From: Clostridia bacterium
Lineage (GTDB): Bacteria > Bacillota_A > Clostridia > Christensenellales > Aristaeellaceae
DNA length: 15,799 nt
Direction: 5' to 3'
Assembly: GCA_017412025.1 (NCBI GenBank)
Contig: JAFQOY010000168.1
Coordinates: forward strand, 1 to 15,799
Shown here one piece after another: positions 5,335-12,021 of this stretch. The translations under genes were made by a program, and so were the position numbers. The number at the start of each line of letters is the position of its first letter. Within the stretch, counting starts at the first letter, position 1. A model generated the notes under the pieces. The model had not been told where the DNA came from and searched no databases. It was given only the letters and a program-made list of their open reading frames with translations.

Positions 5335-7143
5335 ATGCAAAGTCCATTCTCCGCAAAGCAGCGCGCGCGTCTTCGCGCATTCTTCAGCAAGCCGGCCAAC
5401 ATCATCCTGGTCGTCTTCAGCGTTGTGCTCTGCGTGCTGACGCTCTATCCGCTGATTCTTCTGTTCCTTGAGACTGTCACGGTGCATACGGGCAAGGAGA
5501 TGCGCGCCGTCAAGCAGGGCGCGGGCAGCTTCACGCTCTACAGCCTTGAGCGCGTGTTTGCCACAGCCAAGAATTCCTACAGCAGGCTGACCTTCTATGA
5601 ACCGCTGGCCAATACGCTGGCCGTCGCCATCACCGCGTCGATGATCTCCATCCTCTTCGGCGGCATCGTCGCCTGGCTGATCACGCGCACCAACCTCAAA
5701 TTCAAAAAGTTCATCTCCACCGTGTTTGTCTTCCCCTACATCATGCCCGCATGGACGCTCGCCACATTCTGGCAGACGTTCTTCAAGAACGTCAACGTCG
5801 GCGCAGGCACCTCCAACGGCATCATGGCGGCTGTCTTCGGCATATTCATGCCGGAATGGTTCGTCTACGGCTTCTTCCCCATCTCCTTTGTGCTGGGTCT
5901 GCATTATGCGCCGTTTGCCTATATCCTCATCGGCGGCATCCTGCGCAACATGGACGCCAACCTTGAAGAGGCTGCGACCATCCTCAAGACGCCGCGCTGG
6001 CGCGTCATGCTGCGCATCACGCTGCCCATCGTCAAGCCCGCGCTGCTCTCCACGCTGCTGCTGGTTTTCGCCAGCTCCATGAGCGCCTATTCGGTGCCAG
6101 TGTTCCTGGGCAGCCCGGTGCGCTATTACGTCCTGTCCACCAAGATGATGTCGCTGATCAACAACTACCCGGGTCAGGGCTACATCATCGCAGGCGTGAT
6201 GATCATCTTCGGCGTGACGATTCTGGCCATCAACCAGCATATCACCGGCAGCCGCAAGAGCTACACGACCGTCACCGGCAAGAGCTCTCAGATTTCTCTG
6301 GTCAACCTCAGAAAGCTCAATACGCCGATCGCCGCCGCGCTGACCATCGTCATGCTGCTCGTCGCCGTCGTGCCGCTGATCACCTTCGCGCTCGAGTCCG
6401 TCATCATCAAGGCGGGAGATTATTCGCTCTCCAACATGACGCTCGACTTCTGGATCGGCCGCAACCTGACGTATCTGGATCAGGGCGACAGCACCGGCAT
6501 TCTGCTCAGCAGCAAGGTACTCAAGGCGCTGGGCTTCTCGCTCCTGCTGGCCGTCACCTGTTCGCTTGTGGCGGGCACCAGCGGCGTGCTGGTGGGCTAC
6601 GGCATCGTCAAGCGCCGCGGCAGCAAGCTGGCCACCGCCGTCAGCAACCTGTCCTTCTTCCCCTATCTGATGCCTTCCCTCGCCTTCGGCGCAATCTATC
6701 TGGCCATGAGCACGCGCGTTCCCGGCCTTCAGGGCTTTACCGTGCTGGCGCTGATCGGCTCGGTCAAATACCTGCCGTTTGCGTCCCGTTCCGGCGTCAA
6801 CGCGATGCTGCAGCTCTCCGGCGAAATCGAGGAAGCCGCCGTCATCGTCGGCGTGCCATGGGTGAAGCGCATGCTGCGCATCCTCTTCCCCATTCAGAAG
6901 AGCAGTTTCCTGTCCGGCTATCTGCTGCCGATGGTCTCCTGCATGCGCGAGCTCTCGCTCTTCGTGCTGCTGGTCCCCACCAGCAACACGCTGCTGACCA
7001 CCATGCTCATGCAGTACAGTGAAAAGGGCTGGGCGCAGTTCGGCAATGCGATCAATCTGCTGATCATCATCGTCGTGCTGCTGGTCAACTTCATCGTCAA
7101 CAAGCTCACCGGCGCATCCATCGACAAAGGCGTAGGAGGTTAA
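5335..7143 (+). CDS. ABC transporter permease, fused two-domain (FbpB/AfuB-like)
   Basis: A 602-residue integral membrane protein made of two BPD_transp_1 permease domains in tandem, with about twelve predicted membrane segments. Each half carries the cytoplasmic EAA loop that docks on the ATPase: EEAATILKTPRWRVMLRITLP around residues 211-231 and EEAAVIVGVPWVKRMLRILFP from residue 499. Such double-length permeases are characteristic of the iron(III)-type importers, where one chain replaces two. GAGGTG at 5323-5328 precedes the start. It follows the binding protein after 271 bp and ends 3 bp before the ATPase gene. No truncation is seen. Confidence 0.92.
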   Translation: MQSPFSAKQRARLRAFFSKPANIILVVFSVVLCVLTLYPLILLFLETVTVHTGKEMRAVKQGAGSFTLYSLERVFATAKNSYSRLTFYEPLANTLAVAITASMISILFGGIVAWLITRTNLKFKKFISTVFVFPYIMPAWTLATFWQTFFKNVNVGAGTSNGIMAAVFGIFMPEWFVYGFFPISFVLGLHYAPFAYILIGGILRNMDANLEEAATILKTPRWRVMLRITLPIVKPALLSTLLLVFASSMSAYSVPVFLGSPVRYYVLSTKMMSLINNYPGQGYIIAGVMIIFGVTILAINQHITGSRKSYTTVTGKSSQISLVNLRKLNTPIAAALTIVMLLVAVVPLITFALESVIIKAGDYSLSNMTLDFWIGRNLTYLDQGDSTGILLSSKVLKALGFSLLLAVTCSLVAGTSGVLVGYGIVKRRGSKLATAVSNLSFFPYLMPSLAFGAIYLAMSTRVPGLQGFTVLALIGSVKYLPFASRSGVNAMLQLSGEIEEAAVIVGVPWVKRMLRILFPIQKSSFLSGYLLPMVSCMRELSLFVLLVPTSNTLLTTMLMQYSEKGWAQFGNAINLLIIIVVLLVNFIVNKLTGASIDKGVGG

Positions 7144-7146
7144 GCC

Positions 7147-8250
7147 ATGCCTGAGATCATCCTGAAAAACGTCACCAAGCGCTTTGGCAGATTCGTCGCT
7201 GTCGACAACCTCAACCTGACGATCCCTACGCGCTCGTTCATCACGCTGCTTGGCCCCTCCGGCTGCGGCAAGACCACCACGCTGCGCATGATCGCCGGCC
7301 TTGAGACGCCCACCGAGGGAGAAATCCTGATCGACGGCGTGACCGTGTTTTCCAGCGAAAAGGGAATCAACATCCCGCCGAACAAGCGCGACGTCGGCTT
7401 CCTGTTCCAGAACTATGCGCTCTGGCCGCACATGACGGTGTATCAGAACATCGCCTTCGGCCTGGAGAATCTCAAGTGGGACAAAAAGAAGATCCGCGCG
7501 CGCGTTGACGAGCTGCTCTCCATGCTCAAGATTGAGGAGTTTGAAAAGCGCTACCCCAGCGAGCTCTCCGGCGGACAGCAGCAGCGCGTCGCCATCGCGC
7601 GCACGCTCGCGCCGAACCCGAAGGTGCTCTTCATGGACGAGCCGCTCTCCAACCTCGACGCGAAGCTTCGCACCGAGATGCGTACTGAGCTCAAGCGTCT
7701 GCACATCGACACCGACTCCACGTTCGTCTATGTCACGCACGATCAGCTTGAAGCGATGACCCTTTCCACCAAGGTATGCCTGATGGAAAAGGGCCTTCTG
7801 CAGCAGTACGCAGCGCCGCTTGAGATGTACTTGCGTCCGGCAAATCTGTTCGTCGCCGATTTCATGGGCAGCCCGACGATGAATTTCCTGCCGGCCAGGG
7901 CAAAGAAAACGGGTGAAAACACATGCGAGGTTTCCTTCTGCGGCATGACGCGCACGTTCACAAGCACTGCGCCGCTTAGCGCCCTGCCCGAAAGCGTCAC
8001 CCTCGGCGTCCGTCCGGAATTCATCACCATCGCCGCGGACAGCGGCGTGAAGGCTACCGTCTATTCCACCCTTCCTTCCGGCATGGAGACGACCGTCAAG
8101 CTCCGCCTTGGCGGCGAGATCGTCACCAGCGTCGTTTTCGGCAGCGTGGATTTCCCGGTTGACAGCGAGGTTTCCCTCGCCTTCACCGGCAGCGACATGC
8201 TGATCTACGGAGGCGATGAGAAAAAGCTGCTGGCTGTCGGCAGCCTGTAA
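7147..8250 (+). CDS. ABC transporter ATP-binding protein (FbpC/PotA-like, with TOBE domain)
   Basis: A 367-residue cytoplasmic ATPase with all motifs intact: Walker A GPSGCGKT (36-43), Q-loop Q88, signature LSGGQQQR (140-147), Walker B VLFMDE (160-165), D-loop SNLD and H-loop H198. Residues after about 235 form the regulatory TOBE-type beta domain seen in MalK, PotA and FbpC. GGAGG at 7136-7140, inside the end of the permease gene, sets the start and indicates tight coupling. It powers import of the solute captured by the upstream binding protein. Confidence 0.95.
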   Translation: MPEIILKNVTKRFGRFVAVDNLNLTIPTRSFITLLGPSGCGKTTTLRMIAGLETPTEGEILIDGVTVFSSEKGINIPPNKRDVGFLFQNYALWPHMTVYQNIAFGLENLKWDKKKIRARVDELLSMLKIEEFEKRYPSELSGGQQQRVAIARTLAPNPKVLFMDEPLSNLDAKLRTEMRTELKRLHIDTDSTFVYVTHDQLEAMTLSTKVCLMEKGLLQQYAAPLEMYLRPANLFVADFMGSPTMNFLPARAKKTGENTCEVSFCGMTRTFTSTAPLSALPESVTLGVRPEFITIAADSGVKATVYSTLPSGMETTVKLRLGGEIVTSVVFGSVDFPVDSEVSLAFTGSDMLIYGGDEKKLLAVGSL

Positions 8251-8265
8251 AACCCCATAGACCAG

Positions 8266-8297
8266 GAGAGCCGCCGCAGTATTCTGCGACGGCTCTC
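8266..8297. terminator. Strong hairpin after the ABC operon
   Basis: GAGAGCCG-C-CGCAG (8266-8279) pairs with CTGCG-A-CGGCTCTC (8284-8297), 13 bp with one mismatch and a TATT loop. The downstream sequence is only modestly T-rich (AGATTGTCT), so termination efficiency is uncertain. It separates the operon from the convergent dehydrogenase gene and may act on both strands. Confidence 0.6.
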
Positions 8298-8362
8298 AGA
8301 TTGTCTAAAAACCTGTATAGAACAGAAAATCGGCTGCGGCGGCGTGTACGGCGCGGCCGCAT

Positions 8363-8502
8363 CGATTTTGATGGAGGAAAATCCTATTTCCCGGAAGAAA
8401 AACCATTTCTTTGCAGATTTCACGGCCGGAATCCCCAGGATTCAAGCGAAATCTGCAGGGGGCAGCGGCGGAGGAAAGGTTCCCCCGTCCACCATCAAAT
8501 CG
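8363..8502. repeat. Nested inverted repeats at the 3' end of the dehydrogenase gene
   Basis: An outer arm CGATTTTGATGG (8363-8374) is complementary, with one bulge, to CCATCAAATCG (8492-8502), which contains the stop codon of the minus-strand gene. A middle stem GCAGATTTC (8413-8421) / GAAATCTGC (8448-8456) encloses a further stem GAATCC (8429-8434) / GGATTC (8438-8443). No T-run follows on either strand. Confidence 0.5.
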
Positions 8503-9250
8503 TCATTCCGCCGTCCACAACGATATTCGCGCCGGACATGAAGCCTATCCCCTGACCTGCTGCAAATACGATGGCCCTGGCCAGCTCCTCGCTCGTGCCC
8601 AGCCTCCCCATCGGCTGGCGGGACACAAAGCCCTCAAGCGCCTTTTGAGGATCATCCGTCCGGTCAATACGCCCCTGCAGCGACGCAGAGAGCACCGTGC
8701 CCGGGCTCACGCAGTTGATGCGGATGCCCTCGCCGATGTATTCCGCAGCCATGGACTGCGATAGTGCAATCATCGCGCCCTTTGTCGCGCTGTAGATGGC
8801 GCGGTTTTTGACGCCCTTGAGCGCCACCACGGACGCAACGTTGACGATGCTGCCCTTTGTCTGCCGCAGATACGGCATGCAGAGCCTGCACATCATGAAC
8901 ACACTCTTGACGTTCGTGTTCATCGAGCGGTCCCAGTCCTCCATCAGCGCCGTCTCCACGCTGCCGTCCACGACAATGCCTGCCGCGTTGACCAGCACGT
9001 CAATCCTTCCGAATCCCGAAACCGCCGCATCGACGATCCGCCTGCAGCCCTCCTCCGTGCCCACATCCGCCTGCACGAAGATCGCCTTTCCGCCTGCTGC
9101 AAGGATTTCATCGCAGGCCGCCTGCGCGCTTGCAGAAAGCGAATTGACCACCACGTTTGCGCCGCAGCGTGCAAAAAGCTTCGCTGCCTCGCGTCCCATG
9201 CCCGCACCGGAGCCGGTGATAATTACGGTCATATCCTTAAAATCAAACAT
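8495..9250 (-). CDS. Short-chain dehydrogenase/reductase (SDR, classical)
   Basis: A 251-residue NAD(P)-dependent oxidoreductase of the classical SDR type. It has the nucleotide-binding TGSGAGMG (12-19), acidic D62 in QADV, NAAG (88-91), N113, catalytic S140, Y153 and K157 (YSATK), and the SPGTV block (182-186). The end MSGANIVVDGGMTI is typical of FabG-like enzymes. FabG itself is possible, but there are no fatty-acid genes nearby, so a sugar, alcohol or oxo-acid dehydrogenase is equally likely. The nucleotide-binding strand ends in N36-S37 rather than a basic residue, which does not settle NAD versus NADP. AGGTGAT upstream of the ATG fits a ribosome site. It has its own promoter right after the symporter terminator. 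Confidence 0.92.
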   Translation of the reverse strand: MFDFKDMTVIITGSGAGMGREAAKLFARCGANVVVNSLSASAQAACDEILAAGGKAIFVQADVGTEEGCRRIVDAAVSGFGRIDVLVNAAGIVVDGSVETALMEDWDRSMNTNVKSVFMMCRLCMPYLRQTKGSIVNVASVVALKGVKNRAIYSATKGAMIALSQSMAAEYIGEGIRINCVSPGTVLSASLQGRIDRTDDPQKALEGFVSRQPMGRLGTSEELARAIVFAAGQGIGFMSGANIVVDGGMTI

Positions 9251-9270
9251 ATACGATCACCTCTTTCTTT

Positions 9271-9299
9271 ACAATACCACATCCCCGCTCCCGTGACAA
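9271..9299 (-). promoter_or_regulatory. Promoter of the SDR gene
   Basis: On the minus strand, -35 TTGTCA (complement 9294-9299) and -10 TATTGT (complement 9271-9276) are 17 bp apart. The predicted leader is only about 15 bases, just enough for the ribosome binding site. The -35 abuts the T-run of the upstream terminator. Confidence 0.65.
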
Positions 9300-9301
9300 T
9301 C

Positions 9302-9330
9302 AAAAAATCCCTCCGGAAATCCGGAGGGAT
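9302..9330 (-). terminator. Rho-independent terminator of the symporter gene
   Basis: On the minus strand ATCCCTCCGG pairs perfectly with CCGGAGGGAT across a 4-base ATTT loop and is followed by TTTTT. It lies 12 bp after the symporter stop codon. Confidence 0.92.
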
Positions 9331-9342
9331 CCAAAGCGGAAA

Positions 9343-10674
9343 TCAGGCGTTAAAGATCTTCTCGTCGAGCTTGCCCTCGCTCTTGGCGACAGCCACGGCG
9401 GCGACGGAGTCGCCCACGCAGTTGAGGGAGGTGACCAGCATCTCGATCGGGCGGTTGATCGCCAGAATCAGCGCATAGCCCATCATCGCAGCCTCGCCGG
9501 TGAAGCCGACGCCGGAGAGGATGGTGAAGAGGATGACCGCGCCCGCGCCCGGAGCAGCCGGCGTACCGACGCTGGCAATGAGCGCAAGCACCATGATCAC
9601 GATCAGGGACATGACGCTCACCTCATAGCCGCCCACGCCGGCCAGGAACAGCGTCGCCACAACCTGCATGATCGCGGTGCCGTCCATGTTGATCGTCATG
9701 CCCAGCGGCAGGACGAAGGAAGCGATCTGGCTGTCCACGCCGAGGTCGTGGATGTTGGTATGCGTGTTCAGCGGCAGCGTCGCAGCGCTGGAGCTGGTGG
9801 AGAAGCCGAAGATCACAACCTTCATGATCTTGCGGATGAAGGTAAACGGATTCATGCCGGTGGTCACGGCGATGTAAACCGGATAGCCGATGAACAGATA
9901 CGCCAGCAGCAGCAAAACCGTCACGATGACATATGCCGCAGCGGGCTTGAGGTAGTTGATGCCATAGGTGGCAAATGTGCGGCTGAGCAGCATGAAGACC
10001 GCAACCGGGCCAAACTTCTCAACGATGAAGTTGAGGAAAACCACGACAACCTCGCTGAGCTCCTTGCAGAGCTTGTTGATCGTGCACTCGCTGTCATAGC
10101 CAAGCTTGTTGAGGCTCAGGCCGATGACGATAGCCAGGAAGATCAGGGAGAGCACCGCGTTGTTGACGCTGAAGGTCGCGCCGATATTCGCAGGTACGAT
10201 GTTGAGGATCACGTTCAGCGGATTCGCGCCGGTGGAGCCCGTCGCGGCAGAGAGACCCTCCAGCGTCGCATTGAACAGACCCATGTTGAAGCAGGTCAGC
10301 GCAATCACGCCGGCAAAGACAAGCGCAATCGTGGTCGTCATCAGGAACCAGAAGAAGGTTTTCATCGACACGCGGCCAAGCATCGCCGCGTCGCGGATGG
10401 TGCCGATCGCCATGACGATGGAGGTGAATACCATCGGGACGATGACCAGCTGCAGGCTCTTGACGAAGAGCTGACCGCAAATGTAGAAGATGCCGATCGC
10501 CTTCTCCGCGCCGGGAGCCGTAATATCCTGGAAGAGCAGGTTGTTGATCGTCTGCCATGCGGCAGAGGTCGCGCCCAGGCTCTCACGGATCATCATGAAA
10601 ATCAGGCCGACAGCGATACCTGCGACCATGGCAATCAGCATTTTGACTGCCAGACGGTTGCTTTTGTTTTTCAT
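9343..10674 (-). CDS. Dicarboxylate/amino acid:cation symporter (DAACS, GltP-like fold)
   Basis: A 443-residue membrane protein with the full glutamate-transporter fold. The re-entrant loop 1 is TSSSAATLP (293-301), TM7 has NMDGT (329-333), re-entrant loop 2 is GTPAAPGAG (370-378), and TM8 has NCVGD (418-422). Proteins of this family use Na+ or H+ gradients to import acidic or neutral amino acids or C4-dicarboxylates. In the TM8 motif the positions matching D394 and R397 of archaeal GltPh are E411 and V414. The arginine that holds the side-chain carboxylate of aspartate is missing, so a neutral amino acid or other solute is inferred. AGGAGG lies 8 bp before the ATG. It has its own promoter and terminator, so it is a single-gene transcript. 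Confidence 0.93.
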   Translation of the reverse strand: MKNKSNRLAVKMLIAMVAGIAVGLIFMMIRESLGATSAAWQTINNLLFQDITAPGAEKAIGIFYICGQLFVKSLQLVIVPMVFTSIVMAIGTIRDAAMLGRVSMKTFFWFLMTTTIALVFAGVIALTCFNMGLFNATLEGLSAATGSTGANPLNVILNIVPANIGATFSVNNAVLSLIFLAIVIGLSLNKLGYDSECTINKLCKELSEVVVVFLNFIVEKFGPVAVFMLLSRTFATYGINYLKPAAAYVIVTVLLLLAYLFIGYPVYIAVTTGMNPFTFIRKIMKVVIFGFSTSSSAATLPLNTHTNIHDLGVDSQIASFVLPLGMTINMDGTAIMQVVATLFLAGVGGYEVSVMSLIVIMVLALIASVGTPAAPGAGAVILFTILSGVGFTGEAAMMGYALILAINRPIEMLVTSLNCVGDSVAAVAVAKSEGKLDEKIFNA

Positions 10675-10726
10675 CGACTTACCCTCCTATGTACTTGTCA
10701 GATAGTTAAATGCCCAAATCTTCGAT

Positions 10727-10755
10727 ATTATATCAGACATCTCCGCATTATTCAA
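10727..10755 (-). promoter_or_regulatory. Promoter of the symporter gene
   Basis: On the minus strand a perfect -10 TATAAT (complement 10727-10732) lies 17 bp from a -35 TTGAAT (complement 10750-10755). The expected leader is about 46 bases and carries AGGAGG before the start codon. Confidence 0.8.
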
Positions 10756-10860
10756 CAGGTATTTTCATATATCATTTGTATTTGTTCATATTCTGCAGCG
10801 AACCCGCATGCACCTTCCTCCGGGTACGCCCCCTGCTTTCCTCATCGCCATTGCCGGCAG

Positions 10861-10884
10861 AAAAAAACACCGGCTCGCGCCGGT
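10861..10884 (-). terminator. Terminator downstream of the LCP gene, abutting the repeat element
   Basis: On the minus strand ACCGGC-GCGA-GCCGGT is followed by G and then seven T. The stem base (10884) is directly adjacent to the terminal inverted repeat of the element at 10885-10998. A nearly identical stem-loop (15 of 16 bases) lies on the other side of the element at 10999-11014 but lacks the T-run. Confidence 0.88.
10869..10884. repeat. Left 16-bp direct repeat flanking the element
   Basis: ACCGGCTCGCGCCGGT on the plus strand. The right flank carries the same sequence with one change. Because the unit is nearly palindromic it is both a direct and an inverted repeat. It is the stem-loop of the LCP gene's terminator. 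Confidence 0.8.
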
Positions 10885-10998
10885 CAGATTATCAATAAAG
10901 TCTGTTTTAAACTTTGGGGATGCATGAAGGGGCTGCAGCCCCTTCATATGAAATCCGCAGCAGCGACAGACCGTCAACAATACTTTGTTGACGGTCTG
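10885..10998. mobile_element. Putative MITE-like palindromic element, copy 1 (complete)
   Basis: A 114-bp unit with imperfect terminal inverted repeats: CAGATTATCAATAAAGT (10885-10901) and ACTTTGTTGACGGTCTG (10982-10998), 13 of 17 matching. The centre is a perfect 24-bp palindrome (10924-10947, half-site ATGAAGGGGCTG). The right end also contains its own 14-bp perfect stem CAGACCGTCAACAA / TTGTTGACGGTCTG (10967-10980 / 10985-10998). It encodes no transposase. A second copy matches at 75 of 76 bases over the part visible at 15724-15799. Read on the minus strand it holds a short open stretch starting MKGLQPLHASPKFKT, but without a ribosome binding site. The flanking 16-bp duplication supports insertion. 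A mobile origin is inferred; a REP-like repeat or 3'-UTR element is the alternative. Confidence 0.65.
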
Positions 10999-11014
10999 AC
11001 CCGCTCGCGCCGGT
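10999..11014. repeat. Right 16-bp direct repeat flanking the element
   Basis: ACCCGCTCGCGCCGGT on the plus strand, 15 of 16 identical to 10869-10884. It lies 9 bp beyond the stop codon of the LCP gene. Without a T-run it is not a terminator by itself. Confidence 0.8.
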
Positions 11015-11023
11015 GTGTCATAC

Positions 11024-11905
11024 TCACGGTTCTGCGTCCGCAGCTTCAGGAAGCGCCGTCTCCATCCCCAGCCATTGCCACAGCTGCCGGCGATTCGTCT
11101 CCAGATCGAACAGGATGCCGGAGCCTCCCCTTCCGTCGTCGCCATATTTGTATGTACCGCTGACAGGCAGTGAATGCGCCTGAATCTGCGCATGGCGAAG
11201 ACCCAGCGCATCTCTGACCAGCGCCGCCTGCTCAAGCAGCGGCATATCCGTGCGGTACATACCCATCAGATCATCAAGCAGGCTCAGCGCCTCAAGCAGG
11301 CCGAGCTTTGTCAGCGAGCGGAAGGCCGCGCGCAGCACATTGCCCTGTCTGTGCTGGCGGCCAAAATCGTTGTCAAGCGTCCTGCAGCGCATATAGGCCA
11401 CAGCCTGCGCGCCGTTGAGCCTGCATATCCCCTCCTGCAGCGGATTTTCCGGGTACAGCCCGACCTCTGCCTTCAGATGCATCGCTTCCTCCTGCGTCAG
11501 GTCGATCTCCACGCCGCCGATGGCGTTGATCACGTCTGCCGCGCCGGAGAAATTGACGAGAAAATAACCGCTGATCGGAATCAGAAATGTTTCCTCAATA
11601 TAGTCCACAAGCGTCTGATCGCCATGCGAGGAGCGCACGAGCGTATTGAGCTTCGTCATGCCCTTGCGATAGGACGGCTGCACCAGGCAGTCCCTTGCAA
11701 AGGAAACCAGCGTCACGCGCTCCCGGTCATAATGAAGCGTCGCCAGTACGATCGCGTCGCTCCGCGCGCCGCTCTCCTCGCTCAGACCCCAGCCGTCCAC
11801 GCCGACCAGCAGATAATGCTCCATCCCCTGCGCCTGCGCAGCCGCGCAGGAAAGCAGCAGCAGGCATGCCGCCAGCAGTGCGGAGAGCTTCCATCTCACA
11901 GACAT
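11024..11905 (-). CDS. LCP (LytR-CpsA-Psr) family protein
   Basis: A 293-residue exported protein of the LCP phosphotransferase family, which attaches teichoic acids or other glycopolymers to peptidoglycan on the outer face of the membrane. Seen are LLVGVD (32-37), RSD (48-50), RD (71-72), NAIGGVEID (127-135), LNGAQAVAYMRCR (163-175) and DNDFGRQHRQ (178-187). These arginines and aspartates bind the polyprenyl pyrophosphate and metal in known family members. Instead of a cytoplasmic tail and single membrane anchor it has a signal peptide of about 26 residues with LLSC at 17-20, so it may be a lipoprotein (C20) or be cut after AQA. It is shorter than many LCP proteins. AGAAGGGA precedes the ATG. 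It lies 116 bp downstream of the MATE gene, with no promoter seen between them, so cotranscription is likely. Confidence 0.9.
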   Translation of the reverse strand: MSVRWKLSALLAACLLLLSCAAAQAQGMEHYLLVGVDGWGLSEESGARSDAIVLATLHYDRERVTLVSFARDCLVQPSYRKGMTKLNTLVRSSHGDQTLVDYIEETFLIPISGYFLVNFSGAADVINAIGGVEIDLTQEEAMHLKAEVGLYPENPLQEGICRLNGAQAVAYMRCRTLDNDFGRQHRQGNVLRAAFRSLTKLGLLEALSLLDDLMGMYRTDMPLLEQAALVRDALGLRHAQIQAHSLPVSGTYKYGDDGRGGSGILFDLETNRRQLWQWLGMETALPEAADAEP

Positions 11906-12021
11906 ACACTTCCCTTCTCAATCTAACCGGCGCCTTCCGCCGCACGCTTTTTCTTCGTCCCGGCGGGCGCTTTACCCTTTGTCCGTCCCTGAGCAGCTTC
12001 TGCCCGCCGCCTCTTCTGCGC

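Noticed and set aside
5305..7740. An 811-codon open frame on the minus strand opposite the permease and ATPase genes
   Set aside because: It mirrors the third-position GC bias of the plus-strand genes, has low-complexity His/Asp/Gln/Arg-rich composition, and shows no domain or ribosome site. The plus-strand genes have complete family motifs.
10861..11014. CRISPR repeat or att site explanation for the repeats near the LCP gene
   Set aside because: There is no regular repeat-spacer pattern, and no integrase or cas gene in the window. The inverted termini and palindromes fit a MITE/REP-like element better.
9748..11163. A 471-codon open frame on the plus strand opposite the symporter, running through the repeat element
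   Set aside because: Antisense to a clear symporter gene, with charged shadow composition. It is open through the intergenic element only by chance.
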